DNA of 64,000 nt from Paenibacillus sp. FSL A5-0031 (GCF_001956295.1 NZ_MRTD01000030.1:1-64000); one strand, 5' to 3'. Shown: positions 54,512 to 63,685, numbered from the stretch's first letter. Notes: generated from the letters alone by a model not told the origin. Numbers and translations: made by a program.

Positions 54512-56005
54512 CTATTTAGGAGAATTTGATAATGCAAATAATTGTTTATTCTTTTGGTATAGCTCTTTGTATAAACCGTATTGATTGTCATAGAGATTCT
54601 GATTTGCTGCGTTAGGGACTACCGGCTCTTCCTTCATCTTTATGATTCCCGAGCATGCTTCCTCAAAGCTAGTATATAAGCCAACCCCAACGGCAGCTGT
54701 GATTGCCGCCCCAACACAAGCATGTTCTGTCATTGAGCTGGTGTACACCTCTTGACCGAACACATCCGCCAAAATTTGTTTCCATAAGGGGCTTCTTGCT
54801 CCCCCTCCTGAGACGATGACTCGATCGATCTGAACATTCAACGATTTAAATATTTCCAGCCCGTCTCTTTGAGAGTAAGCAACTCCCTCCAAAACTGCTC
54901 TCACCATATGATCACTGCGATGATTGAGCTGAAGTCCAAAAAACATCCCTTTAGCGTTAGGATCCATATGCGGCGTTCGATCACCAATCAAATAAGGGAG
55001 AAAAAGAAGACCCTCGCTGCCTGCATGTATCTGACTAGCACTTTCATCTAAAATATTGAAATCCTGCGTTTTAAGGATATTGTGAGCCAACCATTTCAAG
55101 GACAAACCAGCACTCATCGTTGCTCCGAGCAGATACCATCTGTCAGGTACCGAATGTACGTAAGTATGCACCCTTAGCTTTGGATCATAAGTCGGCTGTA
55201 ATATGGGGGCTAATAATTGACCACCTGTTCCAAGCGTACAAGAGACAACTCCCGGATTAATAATACCGTTGCCAACAGCTTGCATCGGTTGATCGGCTCC
55301 TCCAAATACGACAGGAATACCTGCGCAAAGCAGGCTCTGGCTTGCTGCTTCCTGTGTGACTGCACCGCTAACTTCCCAGGAATACCGAACAGCAGGGAAT
55401 AGATCCGGGTCGATTCCAACACGCTCCAATAACTCAAATGACCATTGTTTCCCGGCCACACTAAATGCCGCAGTTCCCGATGCATCCGACATCTCTGAAC
55501 CTATCTCACCCGTTAGCCGATATCGGATATAATCCTTTGGGGTTAAAACCTTATATATTTTCTTATAATTTTCCTGATCATGTTCCTGCATCCAGAGCAG
55601 CGAAAGCAACTGAAAACCTGTAGCCACAGGATTCTGAATAAGCTCACCTAACTCTTCTTTTGAAAAAAGCGTCTCTACCTTTTCCTTTTGTGAAATTGTT
55701 CTTTGGTCGCACCATATAATGGCAGGACGCACAATGTTAGCGCTTGCATCTATAGCGACAAGACCATGCATCTGACCTGAAAGTCCTACAGCTTTTATCT
55801 CACTCCCATTCTTAGAAGATTGTCTGATTGCGTTAGAGCAGGTGCTGCACACGATCTCCCACCAAGTCTCCGGATCTTGCTCTGCATACCCTTCGGTCGG
55901 AATATTTATTGCGTACTCTTGTTGAGCAATACCGAGAATATGACCACTAAGATCTATAACCATTGATTTCACACTTGAGGTACCAATATCAATACCAAGT
56001 ATCAT
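54512..56005 (-). CDS. xylB: FGGY-family sugar kinase, xylulokinase-like
   Basis: GGGAGG fixes the start at 56005. The 497-residue kinase has the FGGY N-terminal phosphate loop ILGIDIGTSSVK, the XylB-type GLSGQMHGLV and RPAIIWCDQRT blocks, and the C-terminal FGGY signature with ERVIVSGGGARSPLW. XylB-type enzymes phosphorylate D-xylulose. Here it heads a fructoside operon, so its true substrate may be another ketose. It has a promoter region downstream of the ROK repressor terminator. Confidence 0.78.
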   Translation of the reverse strand: MILGIDIGTSSVKSMVIDLSGHILGIAQQEYAINIPTEGYAEQDPETWWEIVCSTCSNAIRQSSKNGSEIKAVGLSGQMHGLVAIDASANIVRPAIIWCDQRTISQKEKVETLFSKEELGELIQNPVATGFQLLSLLWMQEHDQENYKKIYKVLTPKDYIRYRLTGEIGSEMSDASGTAAFSVAGKQWSFELLERVGIDPDLFPAVRYSWEVSGAVTQEAASQSLLCAGIPVVFGGADQPMQAVGNGIINPGVVSCTLGTGGQLLAPILQPTYDPKLRVHTYVHSVPDRWYLLGATMSAGLSLKWLAHNILKTQDFNILDESASQIHAGSEGLLFLPYLIGDRTPHMDPNAKGMFFGLQLNHRSDHMVRAVLEGVAYSQRDGLEIFKSLNVQIDRVIVSGGGARSPLWKQILADVFGQEVYTSSMTEHACVGAAITAAVGVGLYTSFEEACSGIIKMKEEPVVPNAANQNLYDNQYGLYKELYQKNKQLFALSNSPK

Positions 56006-56146
56006 GGATGCGCCTCCCAACTTTTGTACTTTCAATATTTGGTATTAATTAAGAAGATTATAGATCAATCAATTCATTCAATCAATACATTTTTTAAAAA
56101 AATATATACACTTTAAAAACCGTCGATAATGCTGTTTTTTACGCAC

Positions 56147-56183
56147 AAAAAAAGAGCGCACTTTATTAAAAAGGGCGCTCTTT
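56147..56183 (-). terminator. Terminator of ROK repressor gene
   Basis: AAAGAGCGC and GCGCTCTTT form a 9-bp stem with a 15-base loop, followed on the minus strand by a T-run. It separates the repressor from the kinase-led operon, whose promoter should lie at 56006-56146. Confidence 0.85.
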
Positions 56184-56195
56184 TGAAGGTAAGCT

Positions 56196-57392
56196 TTATT
56201 CAGCCTTAGGCCATAAATGAACAGAAGGTTGATTCAACAAATTATCAATAGCTATTGTAGCTGCACCAACTAACATAAAATCTTTTTCTGGTGGTGCAAG
56301 TTTAATCTCCAAACGGTTCCATACATCAGGCAAAACATGTTGTTGTATGACCTCAGATACGGTATGCAATAATCGATCTCCTACCGCCGCAAACTCGTCT
56401 CCTAGTACAATCTGGCTAGGGTTATATACATTGACGACATTTACGAGACCAAAGCCAAGGAACCAAGCCGCTTTTTGTACGGCTTCTTCAACAATTGAAT
56501 TACCAGCTTCTAGAGCTTGGCAAACGGCTTGAATAGATGGATATTCATTCCCAAGTACACGTAGAAGCGAGGAAGTCGAGCAATAAAGCTCAAGACAGCC
56601 ATTATGTCCGCATTCACATTTGGGACCTTTGTAATCGATACTCATATGACCAATCTCGCCAGCCATACCAAGGGAGCCACGGTATACAGTACCATCAACA
56701 ACGATACCTGCCCCCACGCCTTGTCCAGCAGTTACAAAGATGAGGACACCGTGATCTTGATGATCACCAAACCACCAATGCGCCATCCCGCCTGCTTTGG
56801 CGTCATGCTCTAAATAAACAGGGATTTCATATTCTCGTGTCAATTCTTCCTGTATATTAATTTTCTCCCAGCCCGGGAAGTTGCTCATCAAAGCAATTCG
56901 ACCTTCATTACGGAATAATGGACCTGGAGTAGCCATTCCGATTGCATATACTTTACCAACCGTATTCGTTGAAATGGCTTCGGTAATTAAATCCTTCATT
57001 TTCTTAAATGCAATAGCAGAACCTTCACCAGGATTGATCGTTAACTTTTGGAGTCCATATTCAGTACCATCCAAATCATACATACCAACCGAAATGGATG
57101 TACGTGTAAGTCTAATTCCGATAATTTTATAATATTCACTATTTAATTTAATTCCGATTGAGCGGCGCCCTTTTTTTCCTTCAATCATTCCCGTTTCCAC
57201 AATGAGACCCCAATTAATCATCTCATTGATTATATTCGTAATGGTCGATTGCTTTAAACCAGAAGCTTCGGCTATTTCGGCTCGGGAGCAGATTTGATTT
57301 TTCCTTACCAATCGCATTACTAAAGATCGATTCATTTCCTGTACATCTTCTAGATTAGTACCAGATAATGTTCTTAGCGTAGTCGAGCTCAA
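56196..57392 (-). CDS. ROK-family transcriptional repressor (XylR/NagC type)
   Basis: A TTG start six bases after GAGGGA gives a 398-residue protein. It has an N-terminal winged helix-turn-helix (about 20-80, ICSRAEIAEASGLKQSTITNIINEM) and a ROK domain (about 90-380) with the zinc cluster CECGHNGCLE. Such repressors release DNA on binding a sugar. It lies upstream of the kinase-led fructoside operon in the same direction, with its own terminator, and probably represses that operon. Confidence 0.92.
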   Translation of the reverse strand: MSSTTLRTLSGTNLEDVQEMNRSLVMRLVRKNQICSRAEIAEASGLKQSTITNIINEMINWGLIVETGMIEGKKGRRSIGIKLNSEYYKIIGIRLTRTSISVGMYDLDGTEYGLQKLTINPGEGSAIAFKKMKDLITEAISTNTVGKVYAIGMATPGPLFRNEGRIALMSNFPGWEKINIQEELTREYEIPVYLEHDAKAGGMAHWWFGDHQDHGVLIFVTAGQGVGAGIVVDGTVYRGSLGMAGEIGHMSIDYKGPKCECGHNGCLELYCSTSSLLRVLGNEYPSIQAVCQALEAGNSIVEEAVQKAAWFLGFGLVNVVNVYNPSQIVLGDEFAAVGDRLLHTVSEVIQQHVLPDVWNRLEIKLAPPEKDFMLVGAATIAIDNLLNQPSVHLWPKAE

Positions 57393-57734
57393 AAAAATCC
57401 CTCACATCCATATAGAAGCCTGATTAATACCTCTACTCAGCTTTTTAATTATCATTTCATTCCTTAATGCTTAATCCTAAAGAATTATGCAAAAAAATAC
57501 AATTTCAATTTTCAATTACTAGCCTATGGAGCAGCATACTTCCTATTATACTACGGAATGAAAATGTAAATAAACACAATAATGCTAATGCAATCCTAGC
57601 TTCACATGATTAAAGAGTCAGCTTATGAATAAAGCCAAACAAGCTGACGCCGTTAAAATACCGGAGCCAGCTTTCAACACATTGCGCTTTTCAATTATCT
57701 TTTATCTGCGGCCTTGTCCCCCCTTCCTGCCTAT
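57393..57734. other. Gene-free region
   Basis: AT-rich sequence contains the presumed ROK promoter near 57420-57520. I see no strong hairpin, repeat or coding frame in it. Confidence 0.4.
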
Positions 57735-59072
57735 TTATCTGTTTTTAGCTGCTTCTAACTCTTTTACAATTTGCGGGAATTGCTTATCTAATTTATAGAA
57801 ATAGAGAATGACGACCATAAGCGCACTAATAATCATCGGCAAATAAATGTACATGAACAGGATTGAGGAACGAGCGGATTCGCTAATATGCTCCTGACCA
57901 CCAACATAACCTCCAAATGCGAGCATCCAACCGACTATCGCGGCGCCAAGCCCGCTGCCTGCCTTTGAGCCGAAGCTTCCAGCGCTGTAAATTAAACCTT
58001 CTGTTCGCATGCCTGTTTTCCATTCTCCATAGTCTACCGTGTCTGCAAGCATCGCGTACATCGTTGCAGCTAATGGCACGCCGCCAAGTGATTTGATCAC
58101 CGACGCGATGATTACGATTTTAATGCTAGTTGGATCAATAACCGTAATCGTTGCTCCCAAAATCGTGATGGCTAAGCCTAGGAGTGAGGAATTACGATTA
58201 CCGAACCTTTTAATAATCGGAGCAACAAACAGCAAGCCAATTAACAACGGGATAAAGGAAATAACGCCGAGAACGGACATCAATTCAGCATTTCCTAAAA
58301 TATACTGCGCGTAATAAATGTTAACCGCTGTATTTACCGACGTCATAATAAAACTTAGAATCATGAATACCACGAGCAGCGCCCAATATTTATTGCGGAA
58401 AAGCGCTTTCAAAGAGCCACTAAGCGGTACCGTATTTTGGGCTACTGCTGGCTTAACTCTCTCTTTCGTCGCACGGAAAGTAATCAAGAACAACACCGCT
58501 GCAATCGCACCATAAATAGTAAACGTCATCATCCATCCCTGTTTGCCGCCACCGAATGCATTTACGATGGGAACCGTCATGGTGGAGACGAGCACCGCGC
58601 CAAAGATAGCCATCAACATACGGAATATGTTAAGTAAAGATCGCTCATAAGGATCTTGTGTAATGAGTGAGTTCAACACACCATAAGGAACGTTCGCTCC
58701 TGAATAAATAATGTTGAGAATGAGATAGGTCACGTAAGCGTAAATAAGAGAGCCTGTTGTACTTAAGTCAGGAGCTGTGAACAGCAGCACGCCAGATAGG
58801 CCAAAAGGAATGGCCAGCCAAAGCAGCCAAGGACGAGCCTTGCCGTGTTTGCTCCTCGTTTTATCAACTAACACACCTACACCAATATCGACAAAAGCAT
58901 CGAAGAAACGAGCAATTAATAACAACGTACCTACTGCTGCAGCAGAAAAGCCGACGATATCGGTATAAAAGAAAGTGAGGAACGTTGCAGCGGACGTCCA
59001 AATGAGATTGCTTGCCATATCTCCTACGCCATACCCAAGCTTCTCCGAAAATGAAAGTTTAGTTTGTTCCAT
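57735..59072 (-). CDS. GPH-family sugar:cation symporter
   Basis: This 445-residue integral membrane protein has about twelve helices and the glycoside-pentoside-hexuronide signature: KLGYGVGDMASNLIWTSA at the N-terminus, FFDAFVDIGVGVLVDKTRSKHGKARPW in loop 2-3 and DTVDYGEWKTGMRTEGLIYS later. It should import a glycoside, such as a beta-glucoside, with Na+ or H+. It lies next to a truncated GH3 beta-glucosidase relic and a divergent AraC regulator, which suggests a former transporter-glucosidase operon. Confidence 0.93.
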   Translation of the reverse strand: MEQTKLSFSEKLGYGVGDMASNLIWTSAATFLTFFYTDIVGFSAAAVGTLLLIARFFDAFVDIGVGVLVDKTRSKHGKARPWLLWLAIPFGLSGVLLFTAPDLSTTGSLIYAYVTYLILNIIYSGANVPYGVLNSLITQDPYERSLLNIFRMLMAIFGAVLVSTMTVPIVNAFGGGKQGWMMTFTIYGAIAAVLFLITFRATKERVKPAVAQNTVPLSGSLKALFRNKYWALLVVFMILSFIMTSVNTAVNIYYAQYILGNAELMSVLGVISFIPLLIGLLFVAPIIKRFGNRNSSLLGLAITILGATITVIDPTSIKIVIIASVIKSLGGVPLAATMYAMLADTVDYGEWKTGMRTEGLIYSAGSFGSKAGSGLGAAIVGWMLAFGGYVGGQEHISESARSSILFMYIYLPMIISALMVVILYFYKLDKQFPQIVKELEAAKNR

Positions 59073-59108
59073 AGTAGCAACCTCGATTGTATGATTTTTT
59101 TTGTCCGT

Positions 59109-59243
59109 TTAGTTGGAGGAGAAGTTGTTCGACCATTTCATCTGAAAAAGCACCTTTAAATGCCCAACACCCAAGCCAAAGTACATATCTGCTTTTTCTT
59201 CCAATGTCATTTGTGTAACCATTTTCTTTATGTCACGATTCAT
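59109..59243 (-). pseudogene. Truncated GH3 beta-glucosidase relic
   Basis: An AGGTGG ribosome site precedes an ATG at 59243. The 44-codon frame begins MNRDIKKMVTQMTLEEKAD, the typical start of cytoplasmic GH3 beta-glucosidases, and continues GLGVGHLK in place of the usual GLDFWHLK. It then loses similarity and stops at 59109. The remaining 700 or so codons are missing, directly before the symporter gene. The intact promoter side suggests it now serves as leader of the symporter mRNA. Confidence 0.7.
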
Positions 59244-59273
59244 TTTGAATCCACCTTAAATAAACTCACAAAC

Positions 59274-59288
59274 TGTAAAGCGTTTTCA
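59274..59288. promoter_or_regulatory. cre-like site
   Basis: TGTAAAGCGTTTTCA has the arms and centre of a CcpA site but is one base longer than the 14-bp consensus. It lies between the divergent AraC and GH3-relic/symporter promoters. Confidence 0.35.
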
Positions 59289-59378
59289 TTTTTTACTACA
59301 CACTCATTATAGATGATCAAAAAATCGAAAATATGGTATGATTATTTGAATAAAAGTAAATTTATTTGGAGGCATTAG

Positions 59379-60650
59379 ATGGAATTTAATCCTTCCTTTT
59401 TAGCTAAATTACTTCATGAGAGCTTGCAGCTGCCTGTTTATTGGTTGAGTGCGGATGATCCAAGCGGGCAGGAATATTTCGAATCCAACGCTCCTATCCC
59501 ATTTTCCGCCTTACAAAATCCTGAATACTTCCAGCAATTAATAAAACGAACCTGGGATAAAACTTTTCCAGTTATACAGACAACGGAGTTTGAGGAATTT
59601 TTTATCGTACAACCCGTTTATTCGGATTTGAAGCGAGCAGGAACCATTATTATAGGTCCCTCCATTGATTATGTTCCTTCCGAGGAAACCGTTCGAAATC
59701 TCATGAATGACAATAATATTCCCAGAAAAATCCATCCAGCTTGGGTTGAATATTTGCGCAGTCTCCCTCTTGTTTCCAAGCAGAGATTATATCATATTGG
59801 CATCATGGCACATTGGATTGTCAATCAAGAGGCGTTAGAATTGACGGATGTTCTTGAATTTAATTTCCGGTTGGGCCAACGGTTTTTGTCAGAGGAAGCT
59901 ATTGAGCTATCGATGTCTAATATGAAGGAATTTTCTAATCTTCACACGAGCCGGGAATTTGAACAGATATTATTACGGCATATTAAGAACGGCGATAAAG
60001 CTGCACTTAAGAATCTATTCGTAATGGGTGTAATTGGGGAGGCAGGCACACTATCCAAACGAAGTCATTTGAGAAGCCGCAAAAACATTGCCATCTGCGC
60101 AATTGCTGTAGCCATTCGAGCGGGTATGGAGGGTGGACTGTATACAGAGCTGGCATATCGCTTAAGCGATACTTACATTCAGCATATCGAGGATTTAACG
60201 GATGTTCGCTCGGTTGAAACCGCGATGATAGACGCCTTCTTAGATATTACGGATCGCGTTAGCGAAAATCGGAAAGGCACCGTTTCTAAGCCAATTGCGA
60301 AATGCCGCGAATACATTTTTAATCATTTATATGATGCGATTTCTATCTCTGAGCTGGCTGAGCTGACTGGACTTAACGGTACCTATTTATCCACCCTTTT
60401 CAAAAAAGAAACGGGACTCACGATCAGTCATTTCATCCATCAGGAGAAAATAGAAGAAGCTAAGAAGCTGCTCGATTTCACAAGTGAGTCGGTCTCCACC
60501 ATCGCTACTCGTTTGAACTATTATGACCAGACTCACTTTATTAAATCGTTTAAAAAACATGCCGATATCACACCAAAGCAGTATCGTGATCGAAAACGGA
60601 ATGGAGATAAAAAGCCCATAAAAATATCCCCTTCAAGTTCGCTCTCTTGA
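59379..60650 (+). CDS. AraC family regulator, YSIRK-regulator type
   Basis: This 423-residue regulator has a long N-terminal sensory region (about 1-310, with VYWLSADDPSG near the start and a helical central part) and a C-terminal AraC double helix-turn-helix (about 315-412, ending HADITPKQYRDRKR). GGAGG precedes the ATG. Its layout resembles large AraC proteins found beside beta-glucoside symporter and GH3 genes in Firmicutes. It is divergent from the symporter and should control it. Confidence 0.88.
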   Translation: MEFNPSFLAKLLHESLQLPVYWLSADDPSGQEYFESNAPIPFSALQNPEYFQQLIKRTWDKTFPVIQTTEFEEFFIVQPVYSDLKRAGTIIIGPSIDYVPSEETVRNLMNDNNIPRKIHPAWVEYLRSLPLVSKQRLYHIGIMAHWIVNQEALELTDVLEFNFRLGQRFLSEEAIELSMSNMKEFSNLHTSREFEQILLRHIKNGDKAALKNLFVMGVIGEAGTLSKRSHLRSRKNIAICAIAVAIRAGMEGGLYTELAYRLSDTYIQHIEDLTDVRSVETAMIDAFLDITDRVSENRKGTVSKPIAKCREYIFNHLYDAISISELAELTGLNGTYLSTLFKKETGLTISHFIHQEKIEEAKKLLDFTSESVSTIATRLNYYDQTHFIKSFKKHADITPKQYRDRKRNGDKKPIKISPSSSLS

Positions 60651-61041
60651 GCGACCACTTCGCGGGCTGCGCAGCCAACCCGCGTGAATGGATCAGCTTG
60701 CGCCATTGCAGCTATGCAAAGAGAACTACTCTACGTTATTGAGTTTACGATAGGGCAATTTAAAATCGCTGAGGTTCATTTAAACTCGTTCCTCTCTCGA
60801 ACGGATTCTTGCCTTTATGGTCAAAAGCAGTTTGCCCCTCTTCACTGCCAGCAACTCGTTTCGTTTCCAAAACTCTGCTGTCGGTAGAAAATAAAGTATT
60901 TGACTGGGTGTCTTTATTCCACGCTGATTCTCAATTGCCATATCGTCAGACTTCATAAAATAAGTTTTAGACTGACCTCAGAAATTGAAACAGCGACAGC
61001 CAAGGACAAAAAATAAAGTCCTAGACTATCGCTGTTTCATT
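60651..61041. repeat. Gene-free region with degenerate repeats and hairpins
   Basis: CGCGGG-CCCGCG (60661-60684) forms a hairpin after the AraC gene. Three degenerate copies of a motif like AAAATAAAGTnnTAGACTG begin near 60887, 60954 and 61008. TGAAACAGCGA (60986-60996) pairs with TCGCTGTTTCA (61029-61039), with an inner AGGAC/GTCCT pair. No gene is credible. It marks the border of the repeat-rich block that follows. Confidence 0.5.
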
Positions 61042-61066
61042 GAACTAACGTTCCTCGTTAGTTGAA
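61042..61066. repeat. Palindromic repeat, copy 1
   Basis: AACTAACG (61043-61050) pairs with CGTTAGTT (61056-61063), an 8-bp stem with a 5-base loop. It contains the stop codon of the 88-residue gene. It shares CTAACG/CGTTAG ends with the other copies in this block. Confidence 0.6.
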
Positions 61067-61324
61067 TAAAGTATTGTTATTACGATCAGTTATTTTAAAT
61101 GCCTGATTTAAGCAACTTAGATGGTCTAGCTTCACACCCATCATATCATTGAACACTCTGTATATAAGTTTTGCTAATTCTATTTCATTTGTACATGTTA
61201 TAGACTTTTGTGCAATCTGATTGATCTCAATATCATATTCGTTCTGTGGAGCACCTCCAGCCAATAGACCGATAGGATCCCAATTGTTAATCACTTTTGT
61301 TAAAAGCTTGGTACTTATTTTCAC
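61058..61324 (-). CDS. DUF1871-like small protein
   Basis: This 88-residue protein resembles DUF1871, with the characteristic NNWDPIGLLAGGAPQNEYD segment (about 13-31) followed by helices (LAKLIYRVFNDMM). The family has no known function. AAAGGTGA precedes the ATG. It is the first of a series of small minus-strand genes, each followed by a palindromic repeat; its stop lies inside one. Confidence 0.7.
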   Translation of the reverse strand: MKISTKLLTKVINNWDPIGLLAGGAPQNEYDIEINQIAQKSITCTNEIELAKLIYRVFNDMMGVKLDHLSCLNQAFKITDRNNNTLFN

Positions 61325-61387
61325 CTTTTATCACACCTTATTTGGCAATCTATCTAGTAAAAATATTCTATAATTTGCTCTACAATC

Positions 61388-61410
61388 CTGTCCGTTTGCT
61401 TAATAATGAA
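61388..61410. repeat. Palindromic repeat family, copy 2
   Basis: CTGTCCGTTTGCTTAATAATGA matches copy 3 (CTGCCCGTTAGCTTAATGA) with three differences. It lies just 3' of the 159-residue lipoprotein gene. Confidence 0.5.
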
Positions 61411-61437
61411 CTGAATATTTACAGGCATCCAAAGATA

Positions 61438-61917
61438 CTATTGAACCTGATTAGCTAAGTCTATTAGGTCGGACTCATCTAATTTATAATTACCTAACTG
61501 AATATGGTATCCGTTTATATAATAAATAAATCGAGCCAAAAACCCATTTTCACTTTTCCACCAAATTGATTGGCTGGTCTCGTCCTCTTTGTAATATGCT
61601 TGTTTCCCATTTTCAAGTTCAATGGGTTGCTTGCCTTGCTCAGATACTTTCTCTGGTTCATCAATAACCTTACTCAAGATATAGCTTATTTCTTGCGTGG
61701 TCTGCTTGTTTTTATAATGAAAAACATATTGGTGAAGTTCATATGGATCATCAATTGATATCTCCGTACGAACTTCATTAACTTCAAATGGAAATCTAAA
61801 CGGTTCATTGAAATCATAACGCATCATTGGGATAATTCTTTCTTTGTTTGGATTGTGACCACTACATCCACTTATTAAAATCATCAATATTAGAAAAACA
61901 AGAGAAATACTCCTCAT
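61438..61917 (-). CDS. Small unrecognised lipoprotein
   Basis: This 159-residue protein has a lipoprotein signal (ILISGCSG, cysteine at 18). The mature part is beta-rich, with aromatic residues, and contains NGKQAYYKEDE and WWKSENGFLARFIYYINGYHIQLG. The pattern suggests a DUF4367-like surface lipoprotein, but I do not recognise the family securely. AAGGGGTGAAATA precedes the start. Confidence 0.65.
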   Translation of the reverse strand: MRSISLVFLILMILISGCSGHNPNKERIIPMMRYDFNEPFRFPFEVNEVRTEISIDDPYELHQYVFHYKNKQTTQEISYILSKVIDEPEKVSEQGKQPIELENGKQAYYKEDETSQSIWWKSENGFLARFIYYINGYHIQLGNYKLDESDLIDLANQVQ

Positions 61918-61961
61918 TATTTCACCCCTTGTTACATTAACGTAAAGGGAGGCATTTTGTT

Positions 61962-61996
61962 GCGCTAAACTGCCCGTTAGCTTAATGATTTAGCGA
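61962..61996. repeat. Palindromic repeat, copy 3
   Basis: CTGCCCGTTAGCTTAATGA (61970-61988) is bracketed by CGCTAAA (61963-61969) and TTTAGCG (61989-61995), a perfect 7-bp stem. This is the best-formed copy. It lies between the 148-residue-class and lipoprotein genes. Confidence 0.65.
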
Positions 61997-62126
61997 ATTT
62001 CCTTCAACCAAAAGAACCCTTTTCGAACGAGGTATAGAGCCGAGCGTATGTACCTCCCTCGAAGGATATTCCTATTTCGTATCTACACTAATGATTTCTC
62101 GCAGCCCACTGCAATTTTCCTCAACA

Positions 62127-62154
62127 CAAAAAGGTTCCGAGTTTCCGGAACCTT
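62127..62154 (-). terminator. Terminator of CdiI-like gene
   Basis: AAGGTTCCG and CGGAACCTT form a 9-bp stem with a 6-base loop, followed on the minus strand by five T's. It lies about 33 bases past the stop at 62188. Confidence 0.85.
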
Positions 62155-62187
62155 AAGGAACAGTACAATACTCACATGTGGTTTTCA

Positions 62188-62619
62188 TTACTTTGAATTC
62201 TCAATTGCTTCTCTTAAGGCTTTTGCTAGATTACCTTTAATAATTTCATGACCTAAATGTATTTTTTTATCATCTAAAAAATCAAAACCCTTTTGCTTCT
62301 TTGTAGGAGTTAAAGAATAACCTTCTTCCCTATCACATGAGTATATAACTAATTTTTTCCCTTTTATTGCTTTTTCATAGCCTTTTACTCCTAAATACTT
62401 CTCAAGCGGAGTGATGTCGTTTTCCACGGGAGTTAGAGAATGGCATTTCTGAAATACATATTCAAGCGCTGACTCAATTTGTTCCTCACTGTTAGGATTT
62501 TCAACCTCCTTTACTACATCAATGTTTGCAATAATTCCTCCCCACTTATTAATAATTCCATTAGCAATCATAATAATTCTTTTACCGTAAACATAAATAT
62601 CAACTTGTTTGTATTCCAT
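62188..62619 (-). CDS. Possible CdiI/DUF1436-type immunity protein
   Basis: The ATG at 62619 follows GAGGAAA; an earlier ATG five codons upstream lacks a site. The 143-residue cytosolic protein begins VDIYVYGKRIIMIANG and ends KKIHLGHEIIKGNLAKALREAIE, resembling from memory the DUF1436/CdiI contact-inhibition immunity family. No toxin gene is adjacent. It could be an orphan immunity gene within a cassette-like block. The assignment is tentative. Confidence 0.55.
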   Translation of the reverse strand: MEYKQVDIYVYGKRIIMIANGIINKWGGIIANIDVVKEVENPNSEEQIESALEYVFQKCHSLTPVENDITPLEKYLGVKGYEKAIKGKKLVIYSCDREEGYSLTPTKKQKGFDFLDDKKIHLGHEIIKGNLAKALREAIENSK

Positions 62620-62708
62620 ACTGATTTTCCTCATTTCAAAATATGATACACGACCTAAACGCCTATTTCTGCTGGGTCATTCAGCTGCGTTCGCAAACTA
62701 CTCCATGG

Positions 62709-62763
62709 TGCGTTAAACTAACGATTCCCTTTAGCTTAATCCTCTAGAACGTTGCCTAACGAC
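62709..62763. repeat. Palindromic repeat, copy 4
   Basis: It contains GCGTTAAACTAACG, the core TTCCCTTTAGCTTAAT (62725-62740) and CGTTGCCTAACG. The outer GTTAAAC and GCCTAAC resemble integron attC core halves but in the opposite order. It lies just 3' of the 292-residue gene. Confidence 0.55.
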
Positions 62764-62764
62764 T

Positions 62765-63643
62765 TTATTGATCAGGATCCAAGTGAAGTTGTGATATGTT
62801 TAATGACGGTTTCTTCATTGCGCTCCAATCTGGTGGATCAGTGAAGAAAGTCTTCAGTCGATTAAAGATTTGTTCTCGCTCTTTGAACCAATAGGTACGC
62901 TCATTAATCTCAAAGCAGAGGATGAGCGCAATATCAAAGGGTTGATTTGCCTCACTAAATGAAAATTCATTCACGATTGTTTGTTCGTCGATTCCTCCCG
63001 AATCACTAAGGTCCTCGTCGTCTTCAATCTTTGAGTTAGCAGATGTTTCTTCACGAAGTTGAATGTGTTGTTCGAATAATTTCTTAGCTTCGTTCATATG
63101 GGAAATGAATCTATTCGGATCAAATAGTAATGAAAAATAACCCATCAACTCTTCGAACAATCCTCGCTCAGTGAGACCAATTTCTATTCTGGTAAAACCA
63201 TGTGTTAAGCCGGGCTTTACCTCTTCCATATAGGAATAGTTGAAGCGAGCTAAGTTTGCCGCATAAGAACTTCTGCCAGTACGATAGTTGTAGAAAGAGC
63301 TGCACAGCAACCAGACAAGAGGTGGATAAATCCACCAAAAATATTTATTATGGTCTCGATATAAATTACGATTGGCTGTCCCAAGTAACTCAAAATAATC
63401 TGCCAGTTTACCGAGCTCGCCATTCTCATATAACGGACCTAGTAATCCTCGAAACTCATAAAGTCCTAAAAAAAAGTGGTTGTCGATTGAGTATCCTTCA
63501 TTCAGATCTCCCCGATTCCTTTCCTCCGTTCGCTCGATATTCTCCTTTAACCCTTCATAAAACAATAGTCGATCATTCAACCGTATACACGCTCCTATAT
63601 AACCAATGATTCCTATTTCAATCCTGGCTCCTAATCTTCTCAT
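62765..63643 (-). CDS. Unrecognised 292-residue protein
   Basis: No family is recognised. The protein is soluble-looking, rich in Glu, Tyr and Phe, with FWWIYPPLVWLLCSSFYNY near residue 100 and an acidic linker (EDDEDLSDSGG) near 215. The N-terminus (MRRLGARIEIGIIGYIG) is plausible but the ribosome site is weak, so the start is uncertain. It lies in the repeat-separated small-gene block. Confidence 0.5.
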   Translation of the reverse strand: MRRLGARIEIGIIGYIGACIRLNDRLLFYEGLKENIERTEERNRGDLNEGYSIDNHFFLGLYEFRGLLGPLYENGELGKLADYFELLGTANRNLYRDHNKYFWWIYPPLVWLLCSSFYNYRTGRSSYAANLARFNYSYMEEVKPGLTHGFTRIEIGLTERGLFEELMGYFSLLFDPNRFISHMNEAKKLFEQHIQLREETSANSKIEDDEDLSDSGGIDEQTIVNEFSFSEANQPFDIALILCFEINERTYWFKEREQIFNRLKTFFTDPPDWSAMKKPSLNISQLHLDPDQ

Positions 63644-63665
63644 ACTAACACATATTGGAAGTATT

Positions 63666-63683
63666 CTGCCCGTTAGCTAACGA
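63666..63683. repeat. Palindromic repeat, copy 5
   Basis: CTGCCCGTTAGCTAACGA shares its first 12 bases with copy 3. It includes the perfect palindrome GTTAGCTAAC. Confidence 0.6.
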
Positions 63684-63685
63684 TG

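Noticed and set aside
62709..62763. A true integron attC site
   Set aside because: Core-like halves are present, but their order is GTTRRRY then RYYYAAC, opposite to attC, and no integrase is present. It is kept only as a repeat-family finding.
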